Origin: Burkholderia sp. SRS-W-2-2016
GTDB lineage: Bacteria > Pseudomonadota > Gammaproteobacteria > Burkholderiales > Burkholderiaceae
Assembly: GCF_001931485.1 (NCBI RefSeq)
Contig: NZ_MSDV01000012.1
Coordinates: 124,001-188,000 of the forward strand
Reading direction: 5' to 3'
Length of the DNA: 64,000 nucleotides
Part shown: piece after piece, positions 37,476-46,523 of the stretch
Layout of the letters: each line of letters starts with the position of its first letter
Position numbering within the stretch: position 1 is the first letter of the stretch
Position numbers and translations under genes: made by a program
The notes under the pieces: model-generated
Told to the model about the DNA's origin: nothing
Database searches by the model: none
Seen by the model: only the letters and a program-made list of their open reading frames with translations

Positions 37476-37957
37476 GATTGGCCTCTTTTTCAGAGAAAGC
37501 GGTGCCGCGGCATTGCGTAAATGCCGTGTCGCCTGAAACGATGAGTAAAGAGGATCGCCCGATGAAAATGAATTATCGGGAGCGATGCTCGATCAAATCG
37601 AAGGACGCAAAAGTGCGTCGCGCGAACGCGCGAAAAGGATAGAAGGTCGCGTGGCGAGGAGCGCGGAGCGGACCTCGCCAGCTGACATTGCCTCGTATAT
37701 AGGTATGCACTGGATATTAGCCAATTTCCGCCAATTTCAAAGAAGAATTGACAATTTTATTTGCTATTCGCGGAATGAGAAGATTCGGATTTGTCGATTC
37801 GTCGAATGACGGTGAATCGATTTATTTAACATTGTCGGAATTAAAGATCGCGGCAATGTTTTGAGATAAAACCCCGGACATTATTCTCAATTGCCCGCAA
37901 ACAACAGGCCGGCTCGCGGGCCCGCCTGCTGCTGCGTTGCGCGGCTTCGGATGCGCG
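37476..37957. other. AT-rich spacer between the two lipoprotein cytochrome genes
   Basis: 482 bases. From about 37700 to 37880 it is very AT-rich against the GC-rich background, with sequences such as GAATTGACAATTTTATTT. It should hold the promoter of copy 1. No gene is supported. Confidence 0.55.
37903..37926 (-). terminator. Possible terminator after copy 2
   Basis: On the minus strand an imperfect 9-bp stem (CAGGC-GGGC against its near complement ending GCCTG) is followed by TTGTTTG, about 30 bases past the stop of the 37958 gene. One mismatch and a poor T-run keep this tentative. Confidence 0.35.
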
Positions 37958-40195
37958 TCAATTTCCGCTCAGACTCGCATAGTTGCCGCTCGGGTACGCG
38001 GCATTCAGCCAGCTCACTAGCCGGTTCAACTGCGCGCCGTCGATCCCTTCGCCGCGCATCAGCGGCACCCGGTTCCACATCCACGTCGGGAAGTTCGCGG
38101 TGGTGCCGCCGGACAGCGTGCCGGGCACATAGTCGAGCGCGCACAGACTGCGGATGCTCCAGGTGCAACTGGTCTCCGCGCTGACCGCGTTGGCCTGGCC
38201 TTCGCGCTGCCAGTCGCTAAGGTTGAAGCTCGTCGTGGTGTCGAGCCAGTTCGCGAGGAATGCGTTGACGAGGGCCTGCTCGGTTGCGACGGGGGTGCCT
38301 TTCCACACGCCGCTCTGGCCGCCGCTCCAGACGTCGAGCGGGCTGGTGTCGCGCGTGGTCCAGCCCTGGTTGACGTTGGCGACGCCGATGCCGTTGTCCA
38401 TCTCCTGCGCGCCCTTGAGCACGTACAGGAAGTTGCGGATCGGTTCGGGGCGGCCGCTGCTTTGATAGAGGTTATCGAGTAGCCCGTACGCGTATTGCCA
38501 GTCGACCGGCATCTGCACGAGATGCGCGCCGGAGCCCGGATTGAGCAGGATCTGCAGGTAGTACCACTGGTTCGATCTCACGTACTGCGCGACCGTGCTG
38601 CCGAACATGCTGTTGTCGACCGGAAAGCCGAGGATGTGCGGCGACACGTTGAAGACGAAGCGCCAGTGGTTGCACCAGCCGCGTTTTTCGGGTTTGGGCG
38701 CGTGTTGCAGGTTGACCCAGGCGGTGGGGCAGTTCTGTTCCAGCGAGTAATCCTGCGCGAGCTCCCATGACTTCATCAATTGCCATTGCACGGTGCCGTA
38801 CAGGTTCTGCTGCTGTGCGATCGTGTAGCTGCCGCTCGTGCCTTCGTTTGGCGGTGCGAAGTTTTCGCCGAACGCGACGCCCCAGTAGTAGAGGTCGTTG
38901 AAGATGTTGCCGGTCTTGCCCTGCGCGTAGTTCACGCCGCCCTGTGCAAGCTGCGCTCGCATGTTGTACGTGCCGTTGCCGCTGCCTTCGCCCGAGTACA
39001 GCTTGTTCATGTTGCTGTTGGTGAAGTAGTCGCCCCACGCGTCTTTCGGATGAATGTGCGGCACCCAGTGATTCCAGTCCGGCAGTTGCAGGCCGATCGG
39101 GATTTCGCGCAGGTTGATCTGGCCTTTGGTCGCGACCGCGGCCTTGTCGATGCCGTTCGGAAAGACCGCCGCGAGCGTGTCCAGATCGTTCTCCGACACC
39201 GCGCCGAGACCGGCGCCGCAGGTCCAGTCGCTGACCGGTGCCGCGTCGAGCCCGGGGCCGGGTTGATAGGGCGGATTCCACGGGCGGCAGTTCGCGCCAG
39301 GCGTCGGATACTGGTTCTTCAGGCTGCGGATATAGCTCGCGATCTGCTGACCTTGGGTTGCGCTCAGCCCGTGAAACTGCGCACGCACGACGATCGAGTT
39401 ATTCGAGTAGTTGAACTTGAACAGGTCGCTGCCGGTGGCGCTATGGCAGTCCATGCAGTGCGCGCGTAGCTGATGGCCCGCATTGAGCGGCGATTCGATC
39501 AGTTGCGCGCTTTGCCAGAGCTGTTGACCGGCGGCGATATCGCTCGCGCCGGCCAGCGGGGCGGTCCACGTCGCCGGGTCATCCTGCGCGAAGCTCGACG
39601 CGGCGATCAGCTTGTTGCCGGTGCTGTCGAGCAGATTGAACGACAGCACGCGGTAGCCTGAACTCACGCCGTCGGTGCCGTTGAAGCGGAAGTTGATCGT
39701 GTTGGCGCCGTTCACTGCGCCGCCGACCGGCACGGTCAGACTCAGCGTGTCGTAGCCGCCGCCGATCCCGCCATACCGCTTCGCATTGCCAAGCACCGTG
39801 ACGTTCGCGTTGGTCAGCGCGATCCAGTTGCCGCCGTTGATCTGCACCGAGCCCTTGCCGTCGTACGACAGGTTGTTGACCTGCATCGTCAGCAGCTTTG
39901 CCGACGCGCCCGCGGGCACCTGGAGCTTCGCGCTGACGACCTGGCTACTGCTCGCGCTCATCACTTCGAGCGGCATGATTAGCGCGCCGGTTGTCGAGAC
40001 CGGCGCGTCGGTCGATAACGAGCCGGTTGCCGCTGGCGATGCGCTCGGGTTGCCGTTTTGTGAGCCAGTCGCACCGTTGTTACCGCCGCCGCCATCACTA
40101 CCACCGCCGCCACCACCGCACCCACTCAGAACCGTCGCACCCACAAGCGCCACGCTAAATACCATCCTCATTACAACGCGATCGAGTTGTCTCAT
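37958..40195 (-). CDS. Large lipoprotein with one c-type heme motif, copy 2
   Basis: 745 residues, paralogue of the 35268 gene with the same layout: lipobox LSGC near residue 25, a 9-Gly/Ser/Asn-rich linker, beta-sandwich, one heme motif CMDCH, the GLSATQGQQIASYIRSL helix and the long aromatic C-terminal domain ending NAAYPSGNYASL. Paired Cys in TCGAGLG, NCPTAW and GWCNHW are kept in both copies and may form disulfides. No Met lies between the heme motif and the helix, and the Met in copy 1's LPMPG is Thr here, so a His (FHGLS) may be the second axial ligand. Highly AT-rich 5' region. Confidence 0.85.
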   Translation of the reverse strand: MRQLDRVVMRMVFSVALVGATVLSGCGGGGGGSDGGGGNNGATGSQNGNPSASPAATGSLSTDAPVSTTGALIMPLEVMSASSSQVVSAKLQVPAGASAKLLTMQVNNLSYDGKGSVQINGGNWIALTNANVTVLGNAKRYGGIGGGYDTLSLTVPVGGAVNGANTINFRFNGTDGVSSGYRVLSFNLLDSTGNKLIAASSFAQDDPATWTAPLAGASDIAAGQQLWQSAQLIESPLNAGHQLRAHCMDCHSATGSDLFKFNYSNNSIVVRAQFHGLSATQGQQIASYIRSLKNQYPTPGANCRPWNPPYQPGPGLDAAPVSDWTCGAGLGAVSENDLDTLAAVFPNGIDKAAVATKGQINLREIPIGLQLPDWNHWVPHIHPKDAWGDYFTNSNMNKLYSGEGSGNGTYNMRAQLAQGGVNYAQGKTGNIFNDLYYWGVAFGENFAPPNEGTSGSYTIAQQQNLYGTVQWQLMKSWELAQDYSLEQNCPTAWVNLQHAPKPEKRGWCNHWRFVFNVSPHILGFPVDNSMFGSTVAQYVRSNQWYYLQILLNPGSGAHLVQMPVDWQYAYGLLDNLYQSSGRPEPIRNFLYVLKGAQEMDNGIGVANVNQGWTTRDTSPLDVWSGGQSGVWKGTPVATEQALVNAFLANWLDTTTSFNLSDWQREGQANAVSAETSCTWSIRSLCALDYVPGTLSGGTTANFPTWMWNRVPLMRGEGIDGAQLNRLVSWLNAAYPSGNYASLSGN

Positions 40196-40726
40196 TAATT
40201 ATTCTTTGGATTGTGAGCCGTACGGAATCAAACGCCGAGCGGCCCGCGAGATTAAAAGACGAGCATTGCCCTGGAGAACGTGCTTCTCCACTGCAATGCT
40301 CAATGACGATAATCGATGGGAAATGACATCACGCGCGTGCCGGCAACGACGGATAGCCGGCGCGGCAGCGCGTGCATGGTTGCCGTGCCTTCCGGCGCGG
40401 CCTTGACCTGAAGTCTACGTACCCTTTGTGTCAGATCGAGTACGGCATCTTAGGTAATTTCGACTGGTTTCAAAAAAAGAAAATTGTATCGAATTTTAAA
40501 TTCGCATAATGCGATGATTAATCCTTTTTTATCTCTAAAGTGAAATTAAGTCCAATTGAGTATTTAGAGATATTTGAATTGGATTAACTTATTTTGAGAT
40601 AAAAGGGTTTTGAAGTTAATTCTGACCGGCGCATGGGCCGGCATATCGCAGCCGCGCGGACAGGAGGGATAGGGAGGGGCGCCGCCGAACGCGTGTCGCG
40701 TCGGCCGGACGGCGCGGAACAGGCGC
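40196..40726. promoter_or_regulatory. AT-rich upstream region of the lipoprotein cytochrome pair
   Basis: 531 bases without a gene. The stretch 40440-40620 is strikingly AT-rich and contains a CGAATTT / AAATTCG dyad (40490-40504), an inverted repeat CCAATT (40552-40557) and AATTGG (40577-40582), and several T- and A-tracts. This looks like a control region and possible H-NS-type silencing target. The right part returns to genome-like GC content before cbiX. Confidence 0.5.
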
Positions 40727-41107
40727 TCAGAGCTGCGTGAGGCAGTAGCGCGCGAGCGCGTCGAGCACCGAGTCGTCTTCACCGACCGCGACCGCGCAGC
40801 GAATCTCGACCGCGGGATGCGCGGCACGGCATTGATCGATGATCGCGGGCAGATCCTTGCGGACATGGCCGCCTTGCCCGAAAAACACCGGCACCACGGT
40901 GATCGCATCGCAGCCTTGGCCGGCGAGTTGCGCGACGGCGGTCGGCAGATCGGGTTCCATCAACTCCAGAAACGCGAGCGAGACCGGCTGCACGTCGCCG
41001 CTTGCCGCGCGCGCGGCGCGCAGCTTGTCGGCGAGCCGCTCGAACGGCTCGCGCCAGCGCGCATCGCGCGCGCCGTGGCCAAACAGAATCAGTCCGTGAA
41101 TTGCCAT
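40727..41107 (-). CDS. cbiX: Sirohydrochlorin chelatase, short CbiX type
   Basis: Inserts Fe2+ (siroheme) or Co2+ (cobalamin) into sirohydrochlorin. 126 residues, the small single-domain form (CbiX-S/SirB-like) that works as a homodimer. GLILFGHGARDARW gives the first catalytic His (HGAR) and VVPVFFGQGGHVRKDLP the second (GGHV), both conserved. Given the sulfite reductase and cobA at 28.9-35.2 kb, iron insertion for siroheme is the likelier role. Confidence 0.92.
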   Translation of the reverse strand: MAIHGLILFGHGARDARWREPFERLADKLRAARAASGDVQPVSLAFLELMEPDLPTAVAQLAGQGCDAITVVPVFFGQGGHVRKDLPAIIDQCRAAHPAVEIRCAVAVGEDDSVLDALARYCLTQL

Positions 41108-41148
41108 CGCGTCGGCTCCCGATTGCGCTGAGCGCGCCCGTCGCTACG

Positions 41149-42297
41149 TTAATGCCGGTCGACCCACTTCAGGCCGACGAGCCCGAGCACGAGGTAGACG
41201 AGCCCCGGCGTCGCCGCGGTCAGTGGCGCGGGCCACGTGTTGAGCGTACCGATGTGCGAGAACAGCGTGTTGAACAGCTGGAAGCTCATGCCGAGCATGA
41301 TGCCGCCGAACACCTTCATGCCGACCACGCCGGCGCGCGTATGCAGATACGCGAACGGCAGCGACAGCACCAGCATCACGAACACCGCGAACGGATACAG
41401 CAGCTTGCGCCACAGCGCGATTTCATAGCGCTGGGTGTCCTGATGGTTCTCGGTCAGATGCTGGATATAGCGGAACAGATTGAACATCGACATCCGGTCC
41501 GGCGACACCAGCAGCACCGACAGAATCTGCGGCGTCAGCTCCGAGCGCAGCGAATACTCGGGCAGCGACACCTGCTTCGCGCGATACACCGGATTGAGCG
41601 CATCGGCCGGCGTGCCCGTAGGCGGCGCGACGTCGAGCAGCTGCGTATCGGTCACGCCGGTCAGCAGCCAGTGCCCCGGCGGCTGATAGCGGCCGCTCTG
41701 CGCGATGCGCACGTTCGAGAGCCGGAACTTCGAATCGAATTCGTAGATGCGCACGTTGCTGATCGTCGCGTCGGGCCGCAGTTCGCCGACGTTGACGAAG
41801 CGCGTGACCTGCTCGCCGTCCGCGCGCTCGGTCAGCGTGTCCTTGACCCACACGCCCGACTGGAAGTTGCTCGACACCGACGAGCCCAGCGCCTCGAGAC
41901 GCACGCGCTCCGACAGTTGATCCGTGTACGGGCCAACCACTTCGCCGATCAGATAGGTGAGGAACACGAGCGGAACGCCGATTTTCAGCAGCGAGCGCAG
42001 CGCCTGATTGGTCGCGAGCCCGGACACGCGGAAGATCGTGTATTCGGAGTTCGCCGCCATCTGCGCGAACACATAGATCGCGCTGATCAGCGCGGCGACC
42101 GGAATGATCTCGTAGAAGCGCGACGGCGTTTGCAGCGCGACGCGCAGCACCGCGTACTGGAATTTGTAGTTGCCGTGTCCGACCGAATTCAGTTCGTTGA
42201 TCAGGTCGAAAAAGAAGAACAGACCGGAAAACGCAAACAGAATGAAGATGAACGTGAGATAGATCTGACGCGCGAAATACTTTTCATAGATGCGCAT
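41149..42297 (-). CDS. lptG: LPS export permease LptG
   Basis: Inner-membrane half of the LptB2FG transporter that extracts LPS. 382 residues: N-terminal span from MRIYEKYFARQIYLTFIFIL, three membrane segments, a periplasmic beta-jellyroll of roughly 170 residues (WVKDTLTERADGEQVTRFVNV), then three C-terminal segments ending GLVGLKWVDRH. The Lpt coupling helix region SEYTIFRVSGL fits. It starts three bases after lptF ends. Confidence 0.94.
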   Translation of the reverse strand: MRIYEKYFARQIYLTFIFILFAFSGLFFFFDLINELNSVGHGNYKFQYAVLRVALQTPSRFYEIIPVAALISAIYVFAQMAANSEYTIFRVSGLATNQALRSLLKIGVPLVFLTYLIGEVVGPYTDQLSERVRLEALGSSVSSNFQSGVWVKDTLTERADGEQVTRFVNVGELRPDATISNVRIYEFDSKFRLSNVRIAQSGRYQPPGHWLLTGVTDTQLLDVAPPTGTPADALNPVYRAKQVSLPEYSLRSELTPQILSVLLVSPDRMSMFNLFRYIQHLTENHQDTQRYEIALWRKLLYPFAVFVMLVLSLPFAYLHTRAGVVGMKVFGGIMLGMSFQLFNTLFSHIGTLNTWPAPLTAATPGLVYLVLGLVGLKWVDRH

Positions 42298-42300
42298 CGG

Positions 42301-43398
42301 TCACGCTCCCTGCGAACGGCTGAACATCGCGCGCGTGAACAGCGGCCGGTTACGCACGCGCAGCCAGAAGATGAACGCGACGATCGCCGCGACGATCACG
42401 TGCAGGATCACGAGGCCGAGCCCGAACGACATCTTGCCTTGCTCGATCCACGACTGCGCGACGTTCAGCAGGTTCGAATAGGTGAGGTAAATCAGTACGG
42501 CCATCACGAGGTTGATGGTGCGGCTGCGCCGCGGGTTCTGGTGCGCGAGCGGAATGGCCAGCAGCATCAGGTTGATCGCGATCAGCGGCAGACCCGCGCG
42601 CCATGCGAATTCGGCGAGGTTTTCGTTGGTCGGATCGCGCAGCAGCGTGAGCGTGGGCAGACCGGTGGTACTCGGCTTGTTGACGACCGGCTGGCTCTGG
42701 ATCTTCACGCCGTAGCGCTCGAACTCCATGATGCGGAAGTCGGGGTGGCCCGGTTCGCCGTCGTAGCGGCGGCCGTTTTCCAGCACCACGAAGCGGTCGC
42801 CGTTCTTGTGCGTCTCGACGTGGCCGTTCTTCGACACCACCACGTTGAGCTTGCCGCCTTCGGTGCTGGTCACGAACACATTCTCGACGTGCCCCTGGTC
42901 GGGCGACATCTTCTCGATGAAGAAGACCCGGTGGCTGGTCGCCGATTCACGGAACTGTCCCGGCGCGAGCAGCGAGACCTCGTCGCGCTGCTGGAAGCGC
43001 GCGCGGATCAGCTTGTTCTGCTGGTTCGACCACGGCCAGCCGACGAACACGAAGAAGCAGATCAGGATGATGATCGGCGTCGCGAACAGGCCGATCGGCT
43101 TGATGAATTGCGTGAGACTGACGCCCGAGGACAGCCACACGACCATCTCGGAGTCTTTGTACCAGCGGGTCAGCACGAACAGGATCGACACGAACAGCGT
43201 CGCGACGAGCATGATGGCCAGATAGCCGATCACGGTGAGGCCGATCAGAACCAGCACGTCGCGCGGGTCGATCTGACCCGAGGCCGCGAAGCCGACGATG
43301 CGGATCATCATCGTCGTCAGCACGAGCGTGAGGAGAACCATGAACACGGCACCAGCCGTGTACGCGAGCTCGCGCTGGAGGGAGCGTTCGAAGATCAT
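42301..43398 (-). CDS. lptF: LPS export permease LptF
   Basis: Partner of LptG. 365 residues opening [22 protein letters not shown], with [17 protein letters not shown] as the cytosolic coupling segment, a periplasmic jellyroll ([17 protein letters not shown]) and C-terminal spans. Divergent from pepA with 137 bases between the start codons, the same arrangement as in many proteobacteria. Confidence 0.94.
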   Translation of the reverse strand: MIFERSLQRELAYTAGAVFMVLLTLVLTTMMIRIVGFAASGQIDPRDVLVLIGLTVIGYLAIMLVATLFVSILFVLTRWYKDSEMVVWLSSGVSLTQFIKPIGLFATPIIILICFFVFVGWPWSNQQNKLIRARFQQRDEVSLLAPGQFRESATSHRVFFIEKMSPDQGHVENVFVTSTEGGKLNVVVSKNGHVETHKNGDRFVVLENGRRYDGEPGHPDFRIMEFERYGVKIQSQPVVNKPSTTGLPTLTLLRDPTNENLAEFAWRAGLPLIAINLMLLAIPLAHQNPRRSRTINLVMAVLIYLTYSNLLNVAQSWIEQGKMSFGLGLVILHVIVAAIVAFIFWLRVRNRPLFTRAMFSRSQGA

Positions 43399-43535
43399 TA
43401 TTGATGATGAGAGGGGGCGCTCACGGCAACGCGCGGGTTCGTTCCCATCGCGCCTCCGGTGCAGCCGCCGCGGGAAAAATAGCGGATAATTGCGGCTTTC
43501 ATCCTAAGCCCAGATTTTATCCGAGGACAAGCGCG

Positions 43536-45047
43536 ATGGACTTTAGCATAAAAGCCTGTGATTGGACCAAAGGCTCGACGAACGGTTTCCTGACCGGCAA
43601 ATCCGATTGCATCGTGATCGGCGTGTTCGAGTCGCAAACGCTGTCGGGCGCGGCGCTGGAGATCGACGAGGCCACCAAGGGCCTGCTCACGCGCATCATC
43701 AAGGCGGGCGACATGGACGGCAAGGCCGGCACCACGTTGTTCCTGCATGAAGTGCAGGGCATCGGCGCATCGCGCGTGCTGCTGGTCGGCCTCGGCAAAC
43801 AGGACGCTTTCAGCCAGAAGGCCTACGGCGACGCGGTGCGTGCCGCATGGCGCGCGCTGCTCGGCACGAAGATCGTGCAGGTCACCTTCACGCTCGCGCA
43901 ATTGCCGGTGCTCGAACGCGGCTCCGACTGGGCCGTGCGCGCCGCGGTGCTCGCGCTGCGCGAACTGACCTACCGCTTCACGCAGATGAAGAGCAAGCCG
44001 GACAACACGCCGCGCGCGCTCAAGCGCATCGTGTTCAGCGTCGCCACCGGCGACGAAAAGGCCGCCAAGCTCGCCGCCAAACAGGGCGCCGCGCTGGCCA
44101 ACGGGATGGACCTCACGCGCGACCTCGGCAATCTGCCGAGCAACGTCTGCACGCCGACCTATCTGGCGAACACCGCGAAGAAGCTCGCGAAAGACTGGAA
44201 GCTGAAAGTCGAGGTGCTCGGCGAGAAGCAATGCGAAGCGCTGAAGATGGGCTCGTTCCTGTCGGTCACCGCGGGCGCGGTCGAGCCGGCGCAGTTCATC
44301 GTGCTGCAGTACCAGGGCGGCGCCGCGAAGGCCGCGCCGGTGGTGCTGGTCGGCAAGGGCGTCACGTTCGACACCGGCGGCATCTCGCTGAAGCCGGGCG
44401 AGGGCATGGACGAGATGAAGTACGACATGTGCGGCGCGGGCTCGGTGCTCGGCACGCTGCGCGCGGTCGCCGAGATGGGGCTGAAGATCAACGTGGTCGG
44501 CATCATTCCGGCGGTCGAGAACATGCCGTCGGGCACCGCGACCAAGCCGGGCGACATCGTCACCAGCATGAAGGGCATCACGATCGAGGTGCTCAATACC
44601 GACGCCGAAGGCCGCCTCATTTTGTGCGACGCGCTCACCTATGCGGAGCGCTTCAAGCCGGCCGCGGTGATCGACATCGCGACGCTGACCGGCGCGTGCA
44701 TCATCGCGCTCGGCCATCACAACAGCGGCCTGTTCTCGAAGGACGACGCGCTCGCGGGCGAGCTGCTCGACGCGTCGCGCGAGGCATCGGACCCGGCATG
44801 GCGTCTGCCGCTCGACGACGAGTACCAGGACCAGCTGAAGTCGAACTTCGCGGATGTCGCGAACATCGGCGGACGGCCGGCGGGCAGCGTGACGGCCGCG
44901 TGCTTCCTGTCGCGCTTCACGGATGCTTATCCGTGGGCGCACCTCGACATCGCGGGCACCGCGTGGAAGAGCGGCGCGGCCAAGGGCGCGACCGGCCGGC
45001 CGGTGCCGTTGCTTGCGCAGTTCCTGATCGACCGCGCCGGGCAATGA
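43536..45047 (+). CDS. pepA: Leucyl aminopeptidase
   Basis: Cytosolic M17 aminopeptidase, hexameric, two-metal. 503 residues from ATG 43536 ([10 protein letters not shown]) with CCGAGGAC upstream; the 45 in-frame codons before it are non-coding. Catalytic Lys and metal ligands in [17 protein letters not shown] and the signature [10 protein letters not shown] are intact. The N-terminal half carries the regulatory/DNA-binding-like domain. In some bacteria PepA also acts as a transcription or recombination factor. Confidence 0.95.
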   Translation: MDFSIKACDWTKGSTNGFLTGKSDCIVIGVFESQTLSGAALEIDEATKGLLTRIIKAGDMDGKAGTTLFLHEVQGIGASRVLLVGLGKQDAFSQKAYGDAVRAAWRALLGTKIVQVTFTLAQLPVLERGSDWAVRAAVLALRELTYRFTQMKSKPDNTPRALKRIVFSVATGDEKAAKLAAKQGAALANGMDLTRDLGNLPSNVCTPTYLANTAKKLAKDWKLKVEVLGEKQCEALKMGSFLSVTAGAVEPAQFIVLQYQGGAAKAAPVVLVGKGVTFDTGGISLKPGEGMDEMKYDMCGAGSVLGTLRAVAEMGLKINVVGIIPAVENMPSGTATKPGDIVTSMKGITIEVLNTDAEGRLILCDALTYAERFKPAAVIDIATLTGACIIALGHHNSGLFSKDDALAGELLDASREASDPAWRLPLDDEYQDQLKSNFADVANIGGRPAGSVTAACFLSRFTDAYPWAHLDIAGTAWKSGAAKGATGRPVPLLAQFLIDRAGQ

Positions 45048-45111
45048 TGGTTAGCGGTAAGCGCGCGCAAGGCGCGCTGCAACTGGGGCGACACGCGGAG
45101 CGGAGCAGCCG

Positions 45112-45534
45112 ATGACGAGAATCGATTTCCACTCGAACGTCGGCAATTCGCTGCTGTACGCGTGCCGCCTCGCGCGCAAGGCGTATCTGGCGGGCCAGCC
45201 GCTCGTCGTGCTGGCCGAGCCGCCGCGGCTGCGGGCCTTCGACGAGCAGTTGTGGGTGTTCTCGCCGCTCGACTTCATCCCGCACTGCATGGCGGGTACG
45301 CCGCTTGCATCCGAGACGCCCGTGGTGCTGACCAGCAATCTCGATAGCGCGCCGCATCATCAGATTCTGCTGAACCTCGGCGCGACGGTGCCGGCGCAGT
45401 TCGCGCGCTTCGAACGCTTGCTCGAAGTGGTCGGCAACGACCAGGACGAACTGGTCGCCGGCCGCGAACGCTACCGGTTCTATCGCGATCGCGGCTATGC
45501 GTTGAACAACTACAAGCAGGGCGGCGAGGCCTGA
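45112..45534 (+). CDS. holC: DNA polymerase III chi subunit
   Basis: Clamp-loader accessory subunit that links the replicase to SSB. 140 residues, normal length, opening MTRIDFHSNVGNSLLYACRLARKAY and containing LDEQLW-type FDEQLWVFSPLDFIPH. Directly downstream of pepA, as in E. coli and Burkholderia. Confidence 0.92.
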   Translation: MTRIDFHSNVGNSLLYACRLARKAYLAGQPLVVLAEPPRLRAFDEQLWVFSPLDFIPHCMAGTPLASETPVVLTSNLDSAPHHQILLNLGATVPAQFARFERLLEVVGNDQDELVAGRERYRFYRDRGYALNNYKQGGEA

Positions 45535-45553
45535 TTCAACCCGGAGAGCGCAC

Positions 45554-46012
45554 GTGTCCGATCCCAACGACCATTCGATTCCGCTGCTGCAGGAGATCAT
45601 CCAGCCGGGCCGCGCACCGCGGACGGTCGGCGCGGCCGCTGCGCCGGACGTGTTCGATCGTAGCGAGCCGACCATTCCGCTAGAAGCCGGGGCGACGGTG
45701 CCGCCGGACATCGGCGGCGAGGGCGCGCATGACGCCGCGGCCCATCGGCACGTTCCCGAAGCCGCCGCGGCTCAGACCGAACTCGATGCGGACGCGATCG
45801 CCGAACGTCTGCGCGGCCAATTCGCGGGTTTCCTGGCGGGCGACGGGCGCGGCCTGATCGAAGCGCGCTGTCGCGACGCGGTTCAACAGCACACCAATCT
45901 GCTCGTCACGCAGATCACGCGGGAAGTTGCGCGCGCGCTCGAAGCCGAGCTGACCGGCTGGGTTCGTGAAGCGGTGCGAGAGGAACTGGCGCGGCACGCG
46001 GGCCACGCGTGA
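45554..46012 (+). CDS. Unknown protein after holC (DUF2486-like)
   Basis: 152 residues opening MSDPNDHSIPLLQEIIQPG, which matches my memory of the Burkholderia DUF2486 group found after holC. Disordered acidic N-terminal half, then a helical C-terminal half (IAERLRGQFAGFLAGDGRGLIEARC to REVARALEAELTGWVREAVREELARH). No span or signal. 19 bases after holC, so probably in the pepA-holC operon. Role unknown. Confidence 0.75.
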   Translation: MSDPNDHSIPLLQEIIQPGRAPRTVGAAAAPDVFDRSEPTIPLEAGATVPPDIGGEGAHDAAAHRHVPEAAAAQTELDADAIAERLRGQFAGFLAGDGRGLIEARCRDAVQQHTNLLVTQITREVARALEAELTGWVREAVREELARHAGHA

Positions 46013-46018
46013 CAGACC

Positions 46019-46357
46019 TTATTTGAGCGTCAGCACCCAGGTCGCGAGCGTGGCCGCCTGATCGGGCGTCAGCTGCGTATTGGCGGGCATCGGCACGCGG
46101 CCCCACACGCCGGTGCTGCCATCGAGAATCTTGTGCTTCAGGTAGATCGCCGCGTCTTCGCGTCCCGCATATTTCGCGGCCACTTCCTGTAGCGCGGGCC
46201 CCATGAAACGGCGCGTGACCGAATGGCAGCTCATGCAGTTCTTCTGCTGCGCGAGCGCGAGACCGGCGGCGGCCTCCGCATGAACGGGACGGGCGGCGCC
46301 CAGAGCGGCGGCGAGCGCAACAGCAACTGCAACGGCTGCATACGACTTCGATTTCAT
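46019..46357 (-). CDS. Class I cytochrome c (c551/c552-like)
   Basis: Small periplasmic electron carrier. 112 residues: signal peptide to VHAEA, heme motif NCMSCHS near residue 41, axial Met in RVPMPANTQL, and C-terminal helix TPDQAATLATWVLTL. All ligands of a mono-heme cytochrome are present. Convergent with the preceding unknown gene (six bases between stops); ilvD lies upstream on the same strand. Confidence 0.93.
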   Translation of the reverse strand: MKSKSYAAVAVAVALAAALGAARPVHAEAAAGLALAQQKNCMSCHSVTRRFMGPALQEVAAKYAGREDAAIYLKHKILDGSTGVWGRVPMPANTQLTPDQAATLATWVLTLK

Positions 46358-46408
46358 TTTGGTCTCCGCCGGTGCAAGAGCCCGGCTCGTGGTGCACGCA
46401 TTATAAGA

Positions 46409-46444
46409 GCAAAGGGGCGCACGGATTTCCGTGCGCCCCTTTGC
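46409..46444 (+). terminator. Long perfect hairpin between ilvD and cytochrome c
   Basis: A 17-bp perfect stem (46409-46425 and 46428-46444, with CAAAGGGGCGCACGG and complement) closes on a 2-base gap and is followed by GTTTTTG on the plus strand. It sits between the ilvD stop and the cytochrome start, both minus strand. On the minus strand the tail is TCTTATAATG, so termination there would be weaker; bidirectional use is possible. Confidence 0.7.
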
Positions 46445-46460
46445 GTTTTTGCGTGGCGCG

Positions 46461-46500
46461 GCGCCGCGTTGGGCCGCGTTGGGCCGCGATGGGCCGCGCT
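46461..46500. repeat. Four 10-bp tandem repeats
   Basis: GGGCCGCGTT in four adjacent near-perfect copies, just past the hairpin and 24 bases beyond the ilvD stop on its 3' side. No coding meaning is seen. Confidence 0.8.
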
Positions 46501-46523
46501 CCCCGCCCGTGCTTACCCGTCGA

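Noticed and set aside
41002..43404. Roughly 800-codon plus-strand frame
   Set aside because: Mirror of lptG and lptF in GC-rich DNA; low-complexity Arg/His/Glu composition.
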